Below, in pieces: positions 1 through 5,543 of a stretch of DNA of 5,543 bases. Within the stretch, counting starts at the first letter, position 1; each line of letters opens with the position of its first letter. The stretch comes from Porphyrobacter sp. (GTDB taxonomy: Bacteria; Pseudomonadota; Alphaproteobacteria; Sphingomonadales; Sphingomonadaceae): the NCBI GenBank assembly GCA_021732945.1, contig JAKFWB010000184.1, positions 1 to 5,543 of the forward strand, given 5' to 3'. The notes beneath the pieces are model-generated. The model worked only from the letters and a program-made list of their open reading frames with translations. It did not search any database and had not been told where the DNA came from. Both the position numbers and the translations under genes were made by a program.

Positions 1-1475
1 GGGCGGCTGCGGCTGGCGCGTGTTCTTCCAAGGACACGATGCGCGATGCTTCGCGTGACGCGGGCAAAAGCGACATTCTCGATCAATATGCCGCCGATTA
101 TCCGGTCGGCCCGCATGATCAGCCGCAGAGCATGTGCCCGGCCTTCGGGTCACTCCGGGTGGGGCTGCGGATGCGGCGCACGGCGACCGTGCTGGCAGGC
201 TCGGCCTGCTGCGTATACGGGCTGACCTTCACCTCGCACTTCTACGGCGCGCGGCGGACGGTGGGCTATGTGCCCTTCTCCAGCGAAACGCTGGTCACTG
301 GCAAGCTGTTCGAAGACATCAAGGAAGCGGTCGAAGGTCTCGCCGATCCGGAGAACTACGACGCGATCGTGGTCACCAACCTGTGCGTCCCCACCGCGAG
401 CGGCGTGCCGCTGCGGCTGCTGGGCAAGGCGATCAACGGCGTGCGGATTATCGGCATTGATGTGCCGGGCTTCGGCATCCCGACCCACGCCGAAGCCAAG
501 GACGTGTTGGCCGGCGCGATGCTCAATTACGCGCGCGAAGAGGTCAATGCTGGCCCGGTCGCCGCGCCGCGTGAACGGTCTGATCTGCCGACGGTGACGC
601 TGCTGGGCGAGATGTTCCCGGCTGATCCGGTGGTGATCGGGCAAATGCTCGCGCCGCTGGGCCTCGCCGCTGGCCCGGTCGTGCCGACCCGCGAATGGCG
701 TGAGCTTTACGCTGCGCTCGATTGCGCAGTGGTCGCCGCGATCCACCCGTTCTACACCGCCAGCATCCGCGAATTCGAAGCCGCCGGACGCCCGATCATC
801 GGTTCCGCTCCGGTCGGCGCAGATGGCACGGCGGCGTGGCTGCAATCCATCGGTGACACATTGGGCCTGCCGCAGGACAAGGTCGACGCGGTCAAGAACA
901 CCATGATCGCCGCCTGCAAGGGCGCGTTGTCCGCGATGCCGATCAAGGGTCGCATCACGGTCTCGGGCTATGAAGGTTCCGAACTGCTGGTTGCCCGCCT
1001 GCTGGTCGAAAGCGGTGCGGATGTGCCCTATGTCGGCTCGGCCTGCCCGCGCACCAAGTGGTCGGATCCCGACCGCGAATGGCTCGAAGCGCGCGGCGTG
1101 CACGTGCAGTTCCGCGCCAGCTTGGAACAAGACATTGCTGCGGTCGAAGAATACCGCCCCGATCTCGCCATCGGCACCACGCCTGTGGTGCAATATGCCA
1201 AGTCGCGCGCGATCCCTTCGCTTTACTTCACCAACCTTATCTCGGCACGGCCGCTGATGGGCCCGGCGGGCGCTGGCAGCCTCGCCACGGTGATCAACGC
1301 GGCGATGGGCAACAAGGCGCGGTTTGATGCGATGCGCGACTTCTTCGAAGGCGTCGGCACCGAACATGCGGCAGGCGTGTGGGAAGATACCCCGGTCGAC
1401 CGGCCCAAGTTCCGCAAGAAATACGCGGCCCTCAACGAAGCGGCGCGCAAGGCTTCGGAGGCGATCGGATCATGA
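1..1475 (+). CDS. bchY: Chlorophyllide a oxidoreductase subunit Y, 5'-truncated by the window edge
   Basis: BchY is one half of the catalytic BchYZ (NB) component of chlorophyllide a oxidoreductase, the nitrogenase-like enzyme that reduces the C7=C8 bond of chlorophyllide a in bacteriochlorophyll synthesis. The protein is recognisable throughout, for example in the stretches around [24 protein letters not shown] and [10 protein letters not shown]. Numbered from the ATG at base 39, Cys33, Cys58 and Cys116 match by spacing the three BchY ligands of the [4Fe-4S] cluster that I recall as Cys62, Cys87 and Cys145. That constant offset of 29 implies about 29 residues precede Met39. The frame is open from base 3 with no in-frame start codon before base 39, so I treat the gene as continuing upstream rather than starting at 39. 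The visible part is about 490 codons. The stop TGA (1473-1475) overlaps the bchZ start. bchX is expected just upstream. Family certain; the exact N-terminus is not visible. Confidence 0.96.
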   Translation, partial: AAAAGACSSKDTMRDASRDAGKSDILDQYAADYPVGPHDQPQSMCPAFGSLRVGLRMRRTATVLAGSACCVYGLTFTSHFYGARRTVGYVPFSSETLVTGKLFEDIKEAVEGLADPENYDAIVVTNLCVPTASGVPLRLLGKAINGVRIIGIDVPGFGIPTHAEAKDVLAGAMLNYAREEVNAGPVAAPRERSDLPTVTLLGEMFPADPVVIGQMLAPLGLAAGPVVPTREWRELYAALDCAVVAAIHPFYTASIREFEAAGRPIIGSAPVGADGTAAWLQSIGDTLGLPQDKVDAVKNTMIAACKGALSAMPIKGRITVSGYEGSELLVARLLVESGADVPYVGSACPRTKWSDPDREWLEARGVHVQFRASLEQDIAAVEEYRPDLAIGTTPVVQYAKSRAIPSLYFTNLISARPLMGPAGAGSLATVINAAMGNKARFDAMRDFFEGVGTEHAAGVWEDTPVDRPKFRKKYAALNEAARKASEAIGS

Positions 1476-2944
1476 CGCTCGTCCTCGATCACGACAGGGC
1501 CGGCGGCTACTGGGGCGCCACCTATGTCTTCACTGCGGTGAAGGGGTTGCAGGTCATCATCGACGGCCCGGTCGGCTGCGAGAACCTGCCCGTCACCTCG
1601 GTGCTGCACTACACCGACGCCCTGCCCCCGCATGAACTCCCCATCGTCGTCACCGGCCTTGGCGAGGAAGAGCTGGGCAAGACCGGCACCGAAGGCGCGA
1701 TGAAGCGCGCGTGGAAAACCCTCGACCCCGAACTGCCCGCCGTGGTGGTGACCGGTTCCATCGCCGAGATGATTGGCGGCGGCGTCACGCCCGAAGGCAC
1801 CAACATCAAGCGCTTCCTGCCGCGCACCATTGACGAGGATCAGTGGCAATCGGCTGACCGCGCGCTGACCTGGCTGTGGACCGAATTCGGCCCCAAGAAG
1901 GTGCCCGCCGCGCGTGAGCGGCGTGAGGGCGAGAAGCCGCGCGTCAACATCATCGGCCCCAGCTACGGCATGTTCAACATGCCATCCGATCTGGCTGAGA
2001 TCCGCCGGTTGATCGAAGGCATTGGTGCAGAAGTGGGCGTGGTCTTCCCGCTCGGCACGCACCTTGCCGACATCTCCAAGCTTGGTACAGCCGACGCGAA
2101 TGTCTGCATGTACCGCGAGTTCGGCCGCAACCTGTGCGAAACGCTGGAACGGCCCTATTTCCAGGCCCCCATCGGGCTCACCCAGACCACCAAGTTCCTG
2201 CGCGCGCTCGCCGCCGAACTCGGCCTTGATCCCGAACCCTTCATCGAGCGCGAGAAGCATACCACCATCAAGCCGCTGTGGGATCTGTGGCGCTCAGTGA
2301 CGCAGGATTTCTTTGGCACGGCCAGTTTTGGCATCGTCGCCAATGAAACCTATGCGCGCGGCATCCGCCAGTTCCTCGAAGACGACATGGGCCTGCCCTG
2401 CACCATCGCAGCCTCGCGCTGCGCCGGGGTAAAGACCGATAATGACGCGGTGCGCACATCGCTGCACAGCAACCCGCCGCTGGTCATGTTCGGCAGCTAT
2501 AATGAACGGATGTATCTGGCGGAAAAGGCGGGCGGCGGGTTCGGACCGAGCACGCAGTTCATCCCGGCCAGCTTCCCCGGAGCGGCGATCCGTCGCCACA
2601 CCGGCACGCCCTTCATGGGCTATTCGGGCGCGACCTATCTGGTGCAGGAAGTGTGCAATGCGCTGTTTGACGCGCTGTTCCACATCCTGCCGCTCGGCAC
2701 CGAGCTCGACAAGGTCGACGCCACCCCGGCGCGCAATCAGGCGCAATTGGCCTGGGATGATGACGCCAAGGCCAAGCTTGACCAATTGGTCGAAGCCCAG
2801 CCGGTGCTGGTGCGGATTTCGGCGGCCAAGCGCCTGCGCGATACCGCCGAACGCACCGCGCGGCGCCACGGCGCAGCAACAGTTACCGCAGATTGCCTCG
2901 AATCCAGCAAATTTGAGGCACTGCTTGAAGGAGCGGGAGCATGA
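1472..2944 (+). CDS. bchZ: Chlorophyllide a oxidoreductase subunit Z
   Basis: BchZ is the partner of BchY in the catalytic component of chlorophyllide a oxidoreductase; electrons come from the BchX ATPase. The product is 490 residues, the usual family length. The start is the ATG at 1472: it begins the family-typical [20 protein letters not shown], it sits 10 bases after a GGAGG (1457-1461), and its A-T-G-A overlaps the bchY stop, indicating translational coupling. The frame is open further upstream to 1379, but that lies inside bchY and is not BchZ-like. Cys36, in [11 protein letters not shown], is the expected single BchZ ligand of the shared iron-sulfur cluster. The middle is a nitrogenase MoFe-like fold typical of BchB/ChlB relatives (family knowledge). 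The last 60 or so residues (about 428-490, with [17 protein letters not shown]) resemble the small C-terminal domain of protochlorophyllide reductase B subunits. No frameshift or missing residue seen. Confidence 0.97.
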   Translation: MTLVLDHDRAGGYWGATYVFTAVKGLQVIIDGPVGCENLPVTSVLHYTDALPPHELPIVVTGLGEEELGKTGTEGAMKRAWKTLDPELPAVVVTGSIAEMIGGGVTPEGTNIKRFLPRTIDEDQWQSADRALTWLWTEFGPKKVPAARERREGEKPRVNIIGPSYGMFNMPSDLAEIRRLIEGIGAEVGVVFPLGTHLADISKLGTADANVCMYREFGRNLCETLERPYFQAPIGLTQTTKFLRALAAELGLDPEPFIEREKHTTIKPLWDLWRSVTQDFFGTASFGIVANETYARGIRQFLEDDMGLPCTIAASRCAGVKTDNDAVRTSLHSNPPLVMFGSYNERMYLAEKAGGGFGPSTQFIPASFPGAAIRRHTGTPFMGYSGATYLVQEVCNALFDALFHILPLGTELDKVDATPARNQAQLAWDDDAKAKLDQLVEAQPVLVRISAAKRLRDTAERTARRHGAATVTADCLESSKFEALLEGAGA

Positions 2945-3006
2945 TGCGCGCCCAATCCAACCCTTTGTCGCTGATACGGCTCACCACCGCACCGGCACAA
3001 TCCCAT

Positions 3007-3023
3007 GCCCCCTTCGAGGGGGC
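3007..3023 (+). other. Perfect stem-loop in the puf leader
   Basis: The bases GCCCCCT (3007-3013) and AGGGGGC (3017-3023) are exact reverse complements around a three-base TCG loop, so the transcript can fold into a very GC-rich hairpin. No T-run follows, so it is not an intrinsic terminator. It lies about 87 bases before the pufB start and could stabilise the 5' end of a puf mRNA or mark a processing site. The function is inference. Confidence 0.6.
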
Positions 3024-3061
3024 TCTCCAATCCACGTGGGGGATCACGCGGGGACGCCGAA

Positions 3062-3079
3062 GGGAGCTTTCGGGCTCTC
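3062..3079 (+). other. Stem-loop 30 bases upstream of the pufB start
   Basis: GGGAGC (3062-3067) pairs with GCTCTC (3074-3079) through five Watson-Crick pairs and one G-U pair, around a six-base loop. It ends 18 bases before the pufB ribosome binding site, so it does not block it directly. It may be part of a structured 5' leader; no function is proven by sequence. Confidence 0.4.
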
Positions 3080-3109
3080 AATCATACCCAACTGAACGGA
3101 GAAAACCCG

Positions 3110-3268
3110 ATGAACGAACGTATCGGAACTCACCTGACGCCTGAAGAGGCACAGGAAATCCACAAGGGCTTCATGGGCACCTTCACCCTTTACGTGGTGA
3201 TCGCGCTTGTCGCTCATGCCTTCATGTGGGCCTACAAGCCCTGGTTTGGCGCTGGTTTCGGCCAGTAA
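3110..3268 (+). CDS. pufB: Light-harvesting 1 (LH1) beta subunit
   Basis: PufB is the beta peptide of the core LH1 antenna ring, a single-span inner-membrane peptide that binds bacteriochlorophyll a with PufA. The product is 52 residues, a normal LH1 beta length. The start at 3110 gives MNERIGTHLTPEEAQEIHKG, a typical LH1 beta N-terminus, with GGAG 8 bases upstream (3098-3101). An in-frame ATG at 3005 would add 35 unrelated residues and is rejected. The membrane helix runs about residues 22-42. His36 in the A-x-x-x-H motif (Ala32 to His36) is the bacteriochlorophyll ligand, His18 is the second conserved His, and Trp40, Pro44 and Trp45 form the W-x-x-x-PW end motif. It is followed after 65 bases by pufA, the usual order. 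Confidence 0.97.
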   Translation: MNERIGTHLTPEEAQEIHKGFMGTFTLYVVIALVAHAFMWAYKPWFGAGFGQ

Positions 3269-3278
3269 TCGGCTACCC

Positions 3279-3293
3279 CCGGCTCTGCGCCGG
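3279..3293 (+). other. Small stem-loop in the pufB-pufA gap
   Basis: CCGGC (3279-3283) and GCCGG (3289-3293) are exact reverse complements around a five-base TCTGC loop, 10 bases after the pufB stop. There is no T-run. It could protect the 3' end of the pufB message or simply be chance pairing in GC-rich DNA. The remaining gap holds the pufA ribosome binding site (AGGA at 3323-3326). Confidence 0.35.
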
Positions 3294-3333
3294 ACTGCCT
3301 CGCTAATCACCAATCTTACGAAAGGACTTTCCC

Positions 3334-3528
3334 ATGTGGAGAATCTGGTTCTATTTTGACATCCGTCGCGTGCTCGTGGGCATGCATGTGGCCCTCGCCG
3401 TGTTGGCGTTCACCATCCACTTCATCCTGCTCAGCACGGATCGTTACAACTGGCTCGAGCGCGCTCCTGGCGTGGCTGCGCCGGTTCAGGCCGCTATCGA
3501 ATCGTCGGAAGCTCCGGCGGCGGGATAG
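3334..3528 (+). CDS. pufA: Light-harvesting 1 (LH1) alpha subunit
   Basis: PufA is the alpha peptide of the LH1 antenna ring around the reaction centre, pairing with PufB to hold bacteriochlorophyll a and carotenoid. The product has 64 residues. It begins MWRIWFYFDIRRVLVGMHVA, typical of LH1 alpha, and is preceded by AGGA 7 bases upstream. The membrane helix is about residues 13-34. His29 in the A-x-x-x-H motif (Ala25 to His29) is the bacteriochlorophyll ligand, and the helix ends in the family-typical LLSTDRYNWL (residues 32-41). The tail after Trp40 is Ala/Pro-rich and somewhat longer than in Rhodobacter; such tails are trimmed after synthesis in some species (family knowledge). The stop is TAG at 3526-3528. 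It is followed by a hairpin-rich gap and pufL. Confidence 0.97.
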   Translation: MWRIWFYFDIRRVLVGMHVALAVLAFTIHFILLSTDRYNWLERAPGVAAPVQAAIESSEAPAAG

Positions 3529-3543
3529 CACCTGCTCGAATGT

Positions 3544-3570
3544 GAGGGGGCAGGTTCGCCTGCCTGCCTC
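3544..3570 (+). other. Strong intercistronic stem-loop between pufA and pufL
   Basis: GGCAGG (3549-3554) and CCTGCC (3559-3564) pair perfectly around a TTCG tetraloop. The outer arms GAGG (3544-3547) and CCTC (3567-3570) can extend the stem across a small internal loop. It starts 15 bases after the pufA stop and has no T-run, so it is not a simple terminator. In Rhodobacter, hairpins at this position block 3'-to-5' decay of the pufBA part of the puf mRNA and so give more antenna than reaction-centre protein (established there). The same role here is inferred from position and shape. Confidence 0.75.
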
Positions 3571-3596
3571 CTAACACTTGTTCGGCAATTCAAGCG

Positions 3597-3617
3597 CCCG
3601 CCGCAGTGGCGGGGAGG
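3597..3617 (+). promoter_or_regulatory. pufL ribosome binding site abutted by a stem-loop
   Basis: CCCGCC (3597-3602) and GGCGGG (3608-3613) form a perfect 6-bp stem around a five-base GCAGT loop. The right arm shares base 3613 with the pufL Shine-Dalgarno GGAGG (3613-3617), which lies 8 bases before the ATG at 3626 and decides that start. If formed, the hairpin would lock up the left side of the ribosome site and could lower pufL translation. The pairing is seen; the effect is inferred. Confidence 0.6.
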
Positions 3618-3625
3618 ATGGACCT

Positions 3626-4450
3626 ATGGCGCTCCTTAGTTTCGAGCGGAAATACCGCGTGCGCGGTGGCACATTAATCGGCGGCGACCTTTTCGATTTC
3701 TGGGTCGGGCCGTTTTATGTCGGATTCTTTGGAGTGACGACGGCGATCAGTGCCTTGCTTGGCACCATGCTGATATTCGCCGCTGCGACGCAGGGTCCGA
3801 CACTCAACCCCTGGCTCATTTCGATCAACCCGCCCCCGGTCGAATACGGCCTTTCCATGGCTCCGCTCAATGAGGGCGGGTACTGGCAAATCATCACCGC
3901 CTGTGCGGTGGTGGCGTTCTGTTCGTGGGTCGGACGGCAGGCGGAAATCTCGCGCAAGCTGGGCATGAGCTATCATGTCCCGATCGCTTTCAGCGTCGCG
4001 GTGCTGGCCTATGTCACGCTCAACGTGATCCGTCCGATGTGGATGGGGGCATGGGGCAATGGCTTCCCCTATGGTATCTGGACTCACCTCGAATGGGTGT
4101 CCGGCGTAGGCTATGCCTTTGGCAATTTCCACTACAACCCTGTCCACATGATCGCGATTTCGTTCTTCTTCACGAACGTTCTCGCGCTCGCGCTGCACGG
4201 CGGCCTGGTGCTGTCGGCGGTCAACACCACCGGCGGAACCGACGTGAAGACGCCGGAATATGAAGATACCTATTTCCGGGACTTCATCGGCTATTCGGTC
4301 GGCACGCTGGGTATTCACCGGGTGGGGCTCTTCCTCGCGCTATCTGCCGCGTTCTGGAGCGCTGTCTGCATCGTCATTTCCGGCACTCTGTATGTCGGCA
4401 GCTGGATCGAATTCTGGGATTTCTGGAAGAAGATTCCGATCTGGGCCTGA
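3626..4450 (+). CDS. pufL: Photosynthetic reaction centre L subunit
   Basis: PufL is the L subunit of the type II reaction centre, a five-helix inner-membrane protein that with PufM binds the special pair, bacteriopheophytins, quinones and iron. The product is 274 residues. The start gives [20 protein letters not shown], the conserved L N-terminus, and GGAGG lies 8 bases upstream; the open frame back to a TTG at 3578 is not used. Counting Met as 1, numbers are one above the Rhodobacter convention. His154 (accessory bacteriochlorophyll), His174 (special pair), His169 (hydrogen bond to the special pair), and His191 and His231 (iron) are present, as are Glu213, Asp214 and Ser224 of the QB site and Tyr163 next to the special pair. 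Helices lie near 33-55, 84-112, 116-139, 171-199 and 226-250. The residue matching Glu L104 is Gln105, which is unusual. The C-terminus ends at KKIPIWA, shorter than in Rhodobacter. Confidence 0.98.
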   Translation: MALLSFERKYRVRGGTLIGGDLFDFWVGPFYVGFFGVTTAISALLGTMLIFAAATQGPTLNPWLISINPPPVEYGLSMAPLNEGGYWQIITACAVVAFCSWVGRQAEISRKLGMSYHVPIAFSVAVLAYVTLNVIRPMWMGAWGNGFPYGIWTHLEWVSGVGYAFGNFHYNPVHMIAISFFFTNVLALALHGGLVLSAVNTTGGTDVKTPEYEDTYFRDFIGYSVGTLGIHRVGLFLALSAAFWSAVCIVISGTLYVGSWIEFWDFWKKIPIWA

Positions 4451-4466
4451 GAGGAGCACCTGAATC

Positions 4467-5438
4467 ATGGCGACATATCAAAACATCTTTACCCAGGTGC
4501 AAGTACAGGGATCGCCCGAAATGGGCGTCCCGCACCTCGACGGCAGCGAAGGGCGCATTGCCCTGACCGGTCACAATTACTGGATGGGCAAACTGGGCCA
4601 GGCCCAGATCGGCCCGGTCTATCTGGGCCTGCTGGGCACGATCAGCCTTGCCTTTGGCACGGCGGCGTTCCTGATCATCGGGTTCAATTTCTGGATGCAA
4701 GCCGGGTGGAGCCCGCAGGTCTTCATGCGCGAGCTGTTCTGGCTTTCGCTGAACCCGCCGGGGCCGGAATATGGCTTCAGCATGTTTGTGCCACTGAAGG
4801 AAGGCGGCTGGTTCATCCTGACCGGCGCGTTCCTGACAATTTCGGTGCTGTGCTGGTGGACCCGCACTTATATGCGGGCCAAGGCGCTGGGCATGGGGAT
4901 GCATATTCCCTGGGCCTTCGCCTCGGCGATCTGGCTGTTCCTGGTGCTGGGCTTCATCCGCCCGATGTTGCTGGGTGATTGGTCGCAGGCGGTGCCTTAC
5001 GGCATCTTCAGCCACCTTGATTGGACCAACAATTTCTCGCTGGTCTATGGCAACCTGTTCTACAATCCGTTCCACGCGCTCTCGATTGTCTTCCTTTACG
5101 GGTCGGCCGTTCTGTTCGCGATGCACGGGGCGACGATCCTTGCCCTTGGCCGTTACGGCGGTGAGCGCGAGATCGAACAGATCACCGATCGCGGCACGGC
5201 AGCTGAACGCGGCGCCTTGTTCTGGCGCTGGGTGATGGGCTTCAATGCGACGTTTGAGTCCATCCACCGCTGGGCCTGGTGGTTCGCGGTGCTGACCACG
5301 CTGACCGGCGGGATCGGCATCCTGTTGACCGGCACTGTGGTCGATAACTGGTATCTGTGGGCGCAGGAGCATTACTACGCTCCGGATGCGACCAACTATG
5401 ATCCGAGCGGCGCGATCGGCGCGGCTTCGGGCCAGTAA
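4467..5438 (+). CDS. pufM: Photosynthetic reaction centre M subunit
   Basis: PufM is the M subunit of the reaction centre, partner of PufL, binding half the special pair, the QA quinone and the non-haem iron. The product is 323 residues, beginning [13 protein letters not shown], with GAGGAG (4451-4456) 10 bases before the ATG and only 16 bases after the pufL stop. With Met as 1, His183 (accessory bacteriochlorophyll), His203 (special pair), His220, Glu235 and His267 (iron), Trp253 and Thr223 (QA pocket) and Tyr211 (electron-transfer branch) are all present. Val215 replaces the Leu M214 position of Rhodobacter; it is non-ligating, so a bacteriopheophytin is still expected. Position 18 is Glu where Rhodobacter has Asp M17. 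Five helices lie near 53-77, 111-138, 144-166, 199-224 and 261-285. The C-terminus is about 15 residues longer than in Rhodobacter, like species with a bound cytochrome, yet no pufC follows within the window. Confidence 0.98.
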   Translation: MATYQNIFTQVQVQGSPEMGVPHLDGSEGRIALTGHNYWMGKLGQAQIGPVYLGLLGTISLAFGTAAFLIIGFNFWMQAGWSPQVFMRELFWLSLNPPGPEYGFSMFVPLKEGGWFILTGAFLTISVLCWWTRTYMRAKALGMGMHIPWAFASAIWLFLVLGFIRPMLLGDWSQAVPYGIFSHLDWTNNFSLVYGNLFYNPFHALSIVFLYGSAVLFAMHGATILALGRYGGEREIEQITDRGTAAERGALFWRWVMGFNATFESIHRWAWWFAVLTTLTGGIGILLTGTVVDNWYLWAQEHYYAPDATNYDPSGAIGAASGQ

Positions 5439-5445
5439 TACAAAG

Positions 5446-5468
5446 CGCCGGGCTGTGATGGCCCGGTG
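5446..5468 (+). other. Stem-loop just after pufM
   Basis: CCGGGC (5448-5453) pairs with GCCCGG (5461-5466) around a seven-base loop, extended by a G-U and a C-G pair to 5446 and 5468. It begins 8 bases after the pufM stop and lacks a T-run, so it is probably not the terminator itself. It may protect the 3' end of the message after termination downstream; this role is inferred. Confidence 0.5.
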
Positions 5469-5489
5469 GCTTCCCCCTTCGGAATGCAC

Positions 5490-5530
5490 AAAACCCGGTC
5501 TGGCCAAATGGCCCGGCCGGGTTTTTGTTT
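5490..5530 (+). terminator. Rho-independent terminator of the puf operon
   Basis: AAAACCCGG (5490-5498) pairs with CCGGGTTTT (5517-5525). The stem continues inward with a G-U pair, a C-G pair, one T-C mismatch and a GGCC/GGCC block (5502-5505 with 5510-5513), closing on an AAAT loop. It is followed by a T-rich run (5522-5530, broken once by G). The long GC stem plus T-run is a textbook intrinsic terminator. It closes the operon directly after pufM, so any further puf gene such as pufC would need its own promoter. The upstream A-run also makes it potentially active on the opposite strand. Confidence 0.9.
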
Positions 5531-5543
5531 GTGGGGCTATAGA

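Larger units (their letters stand above)
2945..3109 (+). promoter_or_regulatory. puf leader region (bchZ-pufB gap) with inverted repeats; no pufQ
   Basis: This 165-base gap lies where Rhodobacter species have pufQ and the puf promoter. No PufQ-like membrane protein is encoded in any frame. Seen directly are a perfect 7-bp inverted repeat with a 3-base loop (3007-3023), an 8-bp palindrome CCACGTGG (3032-3039), which also overlaps a CGTG/CACG hairpin (3035-3048), and a 6-bp hairpin with one G-U pair (3062-3079). The pufB ribosome binding site GGAG is at 3098-3101, 8 bases before its ATG. I found no convincing sigma-70 promoter boxes and no good TGT-N12-ACA site for the PpsR/CrtJ repressor. A puf promoter here is therefore an inference from position only; transcription may also read through from the bch genes. 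Confidence 0.5.

Noticed and set aside
39..41. ATG at 39 as the true bchY start
   Set aside because: The spacing of the iron-sulfur cysteines suggests about 29 more residues upstream and the frame is open to the window edge. It cannot be fully excluded without upstream sequence.
150..1367. 405-codon open frame on the minus strand opposite bchY
   Set aside because: It lies wholly antisense to a clearly conserved bchY, is rich in Arg, His, Asp and Ala as expected from GC-rich codon mirroring, and matches no family I recognise.
1223..2260. 345-codon open frame on the minus strand opposite bchY/bchZ
   Set aside because: It spans the overlap of two real genes on the other strand, with no recognisable domain and no ribosome site of note; a GC-bias shadow.
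2966..2983. TGT-N12-TCA as a PpsR/CrtJ operator
   Set aside because: The second half is TCA instead of ACA and the flanking C/G symmetry of TGTC-N10-GACA is missing, so it is at best a half-site.
3005..3109. N-terminal extension of pufB from the in-frame ATG at 3005
   Set aside because: The extra 35 residues do not resemble LH1 beta, the extension would span the leader hairpins, and the ATG at 3110 has a proper GGAG and gives the family N-terminus.
3544..3570. pufA-pufL hairpin as an intrinsic terminator
   Set aside because: No T-run follows the stem and pufL and pufM continue on the same strand; a stabilising or processing role fits better.
3578..3625. N-terminal extension of pufL from the TTG at 3578
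   Set aside because: The conserved L subunit N-terminus begins at the ATG 3626 with GGAGG in place; the 16 extra residues come from the hairpin and ribosome site.
4374..5507. 377-codon open frame on the minus strand opposite pufL/pufM
   Set aside because: Antisense to pufM, with low-complexity Arg/Gln/His/Ala composition and a start within the terminator region; no family likeness.

Overview
The window is a gene-dense, GC-rich piece of a purple-bacterial photosynthesis gene cluster, read entirely from the + strand. In order it carries the 3' part of bchY, complete bchZ, then pufB, pufA, pufL and pufM, and closes with a clear Rho-independent terminator. The host is an anoxygenic phototrophic proteobacterium. 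My best inference is an alphaproteobacterium of the Sphingomonadales type (Erythrobacter/Porphyrobacter-like aerobic phototroph). This rests on the bchYZ-pufBALM order, the absence of pufQ, pufX and an adjacent pufC, and the overall protein similarity as I recall it. The lineage call is moderate; the gene calls are very secure.

Layout. Bases 1-1475 hold bchY, whose N-terminus lies outside the window. bchZ (1472-2944) overlaps it by an ATGA stop/start junction. These two encode the catalytic NB component of chlorophyllide a oxidoreductase; all four expected iron-sulfur cysteines are visible (three in BchY, one in BchZ). A 165-base gap (2945-3109) with several inverted repeats replaces the pufQ gene found here in Rhodobacter. 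pufB (3110-3268) and pufA (3334-3528) encode the LH1 beta and alpha antenna peptides. A 97-base pufA-pufL gap contains two strong stem-loops, the second abutting the pufL ribosome binding site. pufL (3626-4450) and pufM (4467-5438) encode the reaction-centre L and M subunits with all bacteriochlorophyll and iron ligands intact. After pufM come a stem-loop and a terminator (5490-5530).

How it works together. BchYZ, reduced by BchX (expected just upstream), converts the chlorin ring to a bacteriochlorin, which supplies the bacteriochlorophyll a that the puf products bind. The puf genes form the core LH1-RC complex. The hairpins between pufB, pufA and pufL are well placed to set the excess of antenna over reaction-centre message, as is known for Rhodobacter puf mRNA.

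I do not see an undescribed system. The points worth a second look are residue-level (Gln at the usual Glu L104 position, an extended PufM tail without pufC next to it) and RNA-level (the leader and intercistronic hairpins, and a start-coupled small ORF in the pufQ position).
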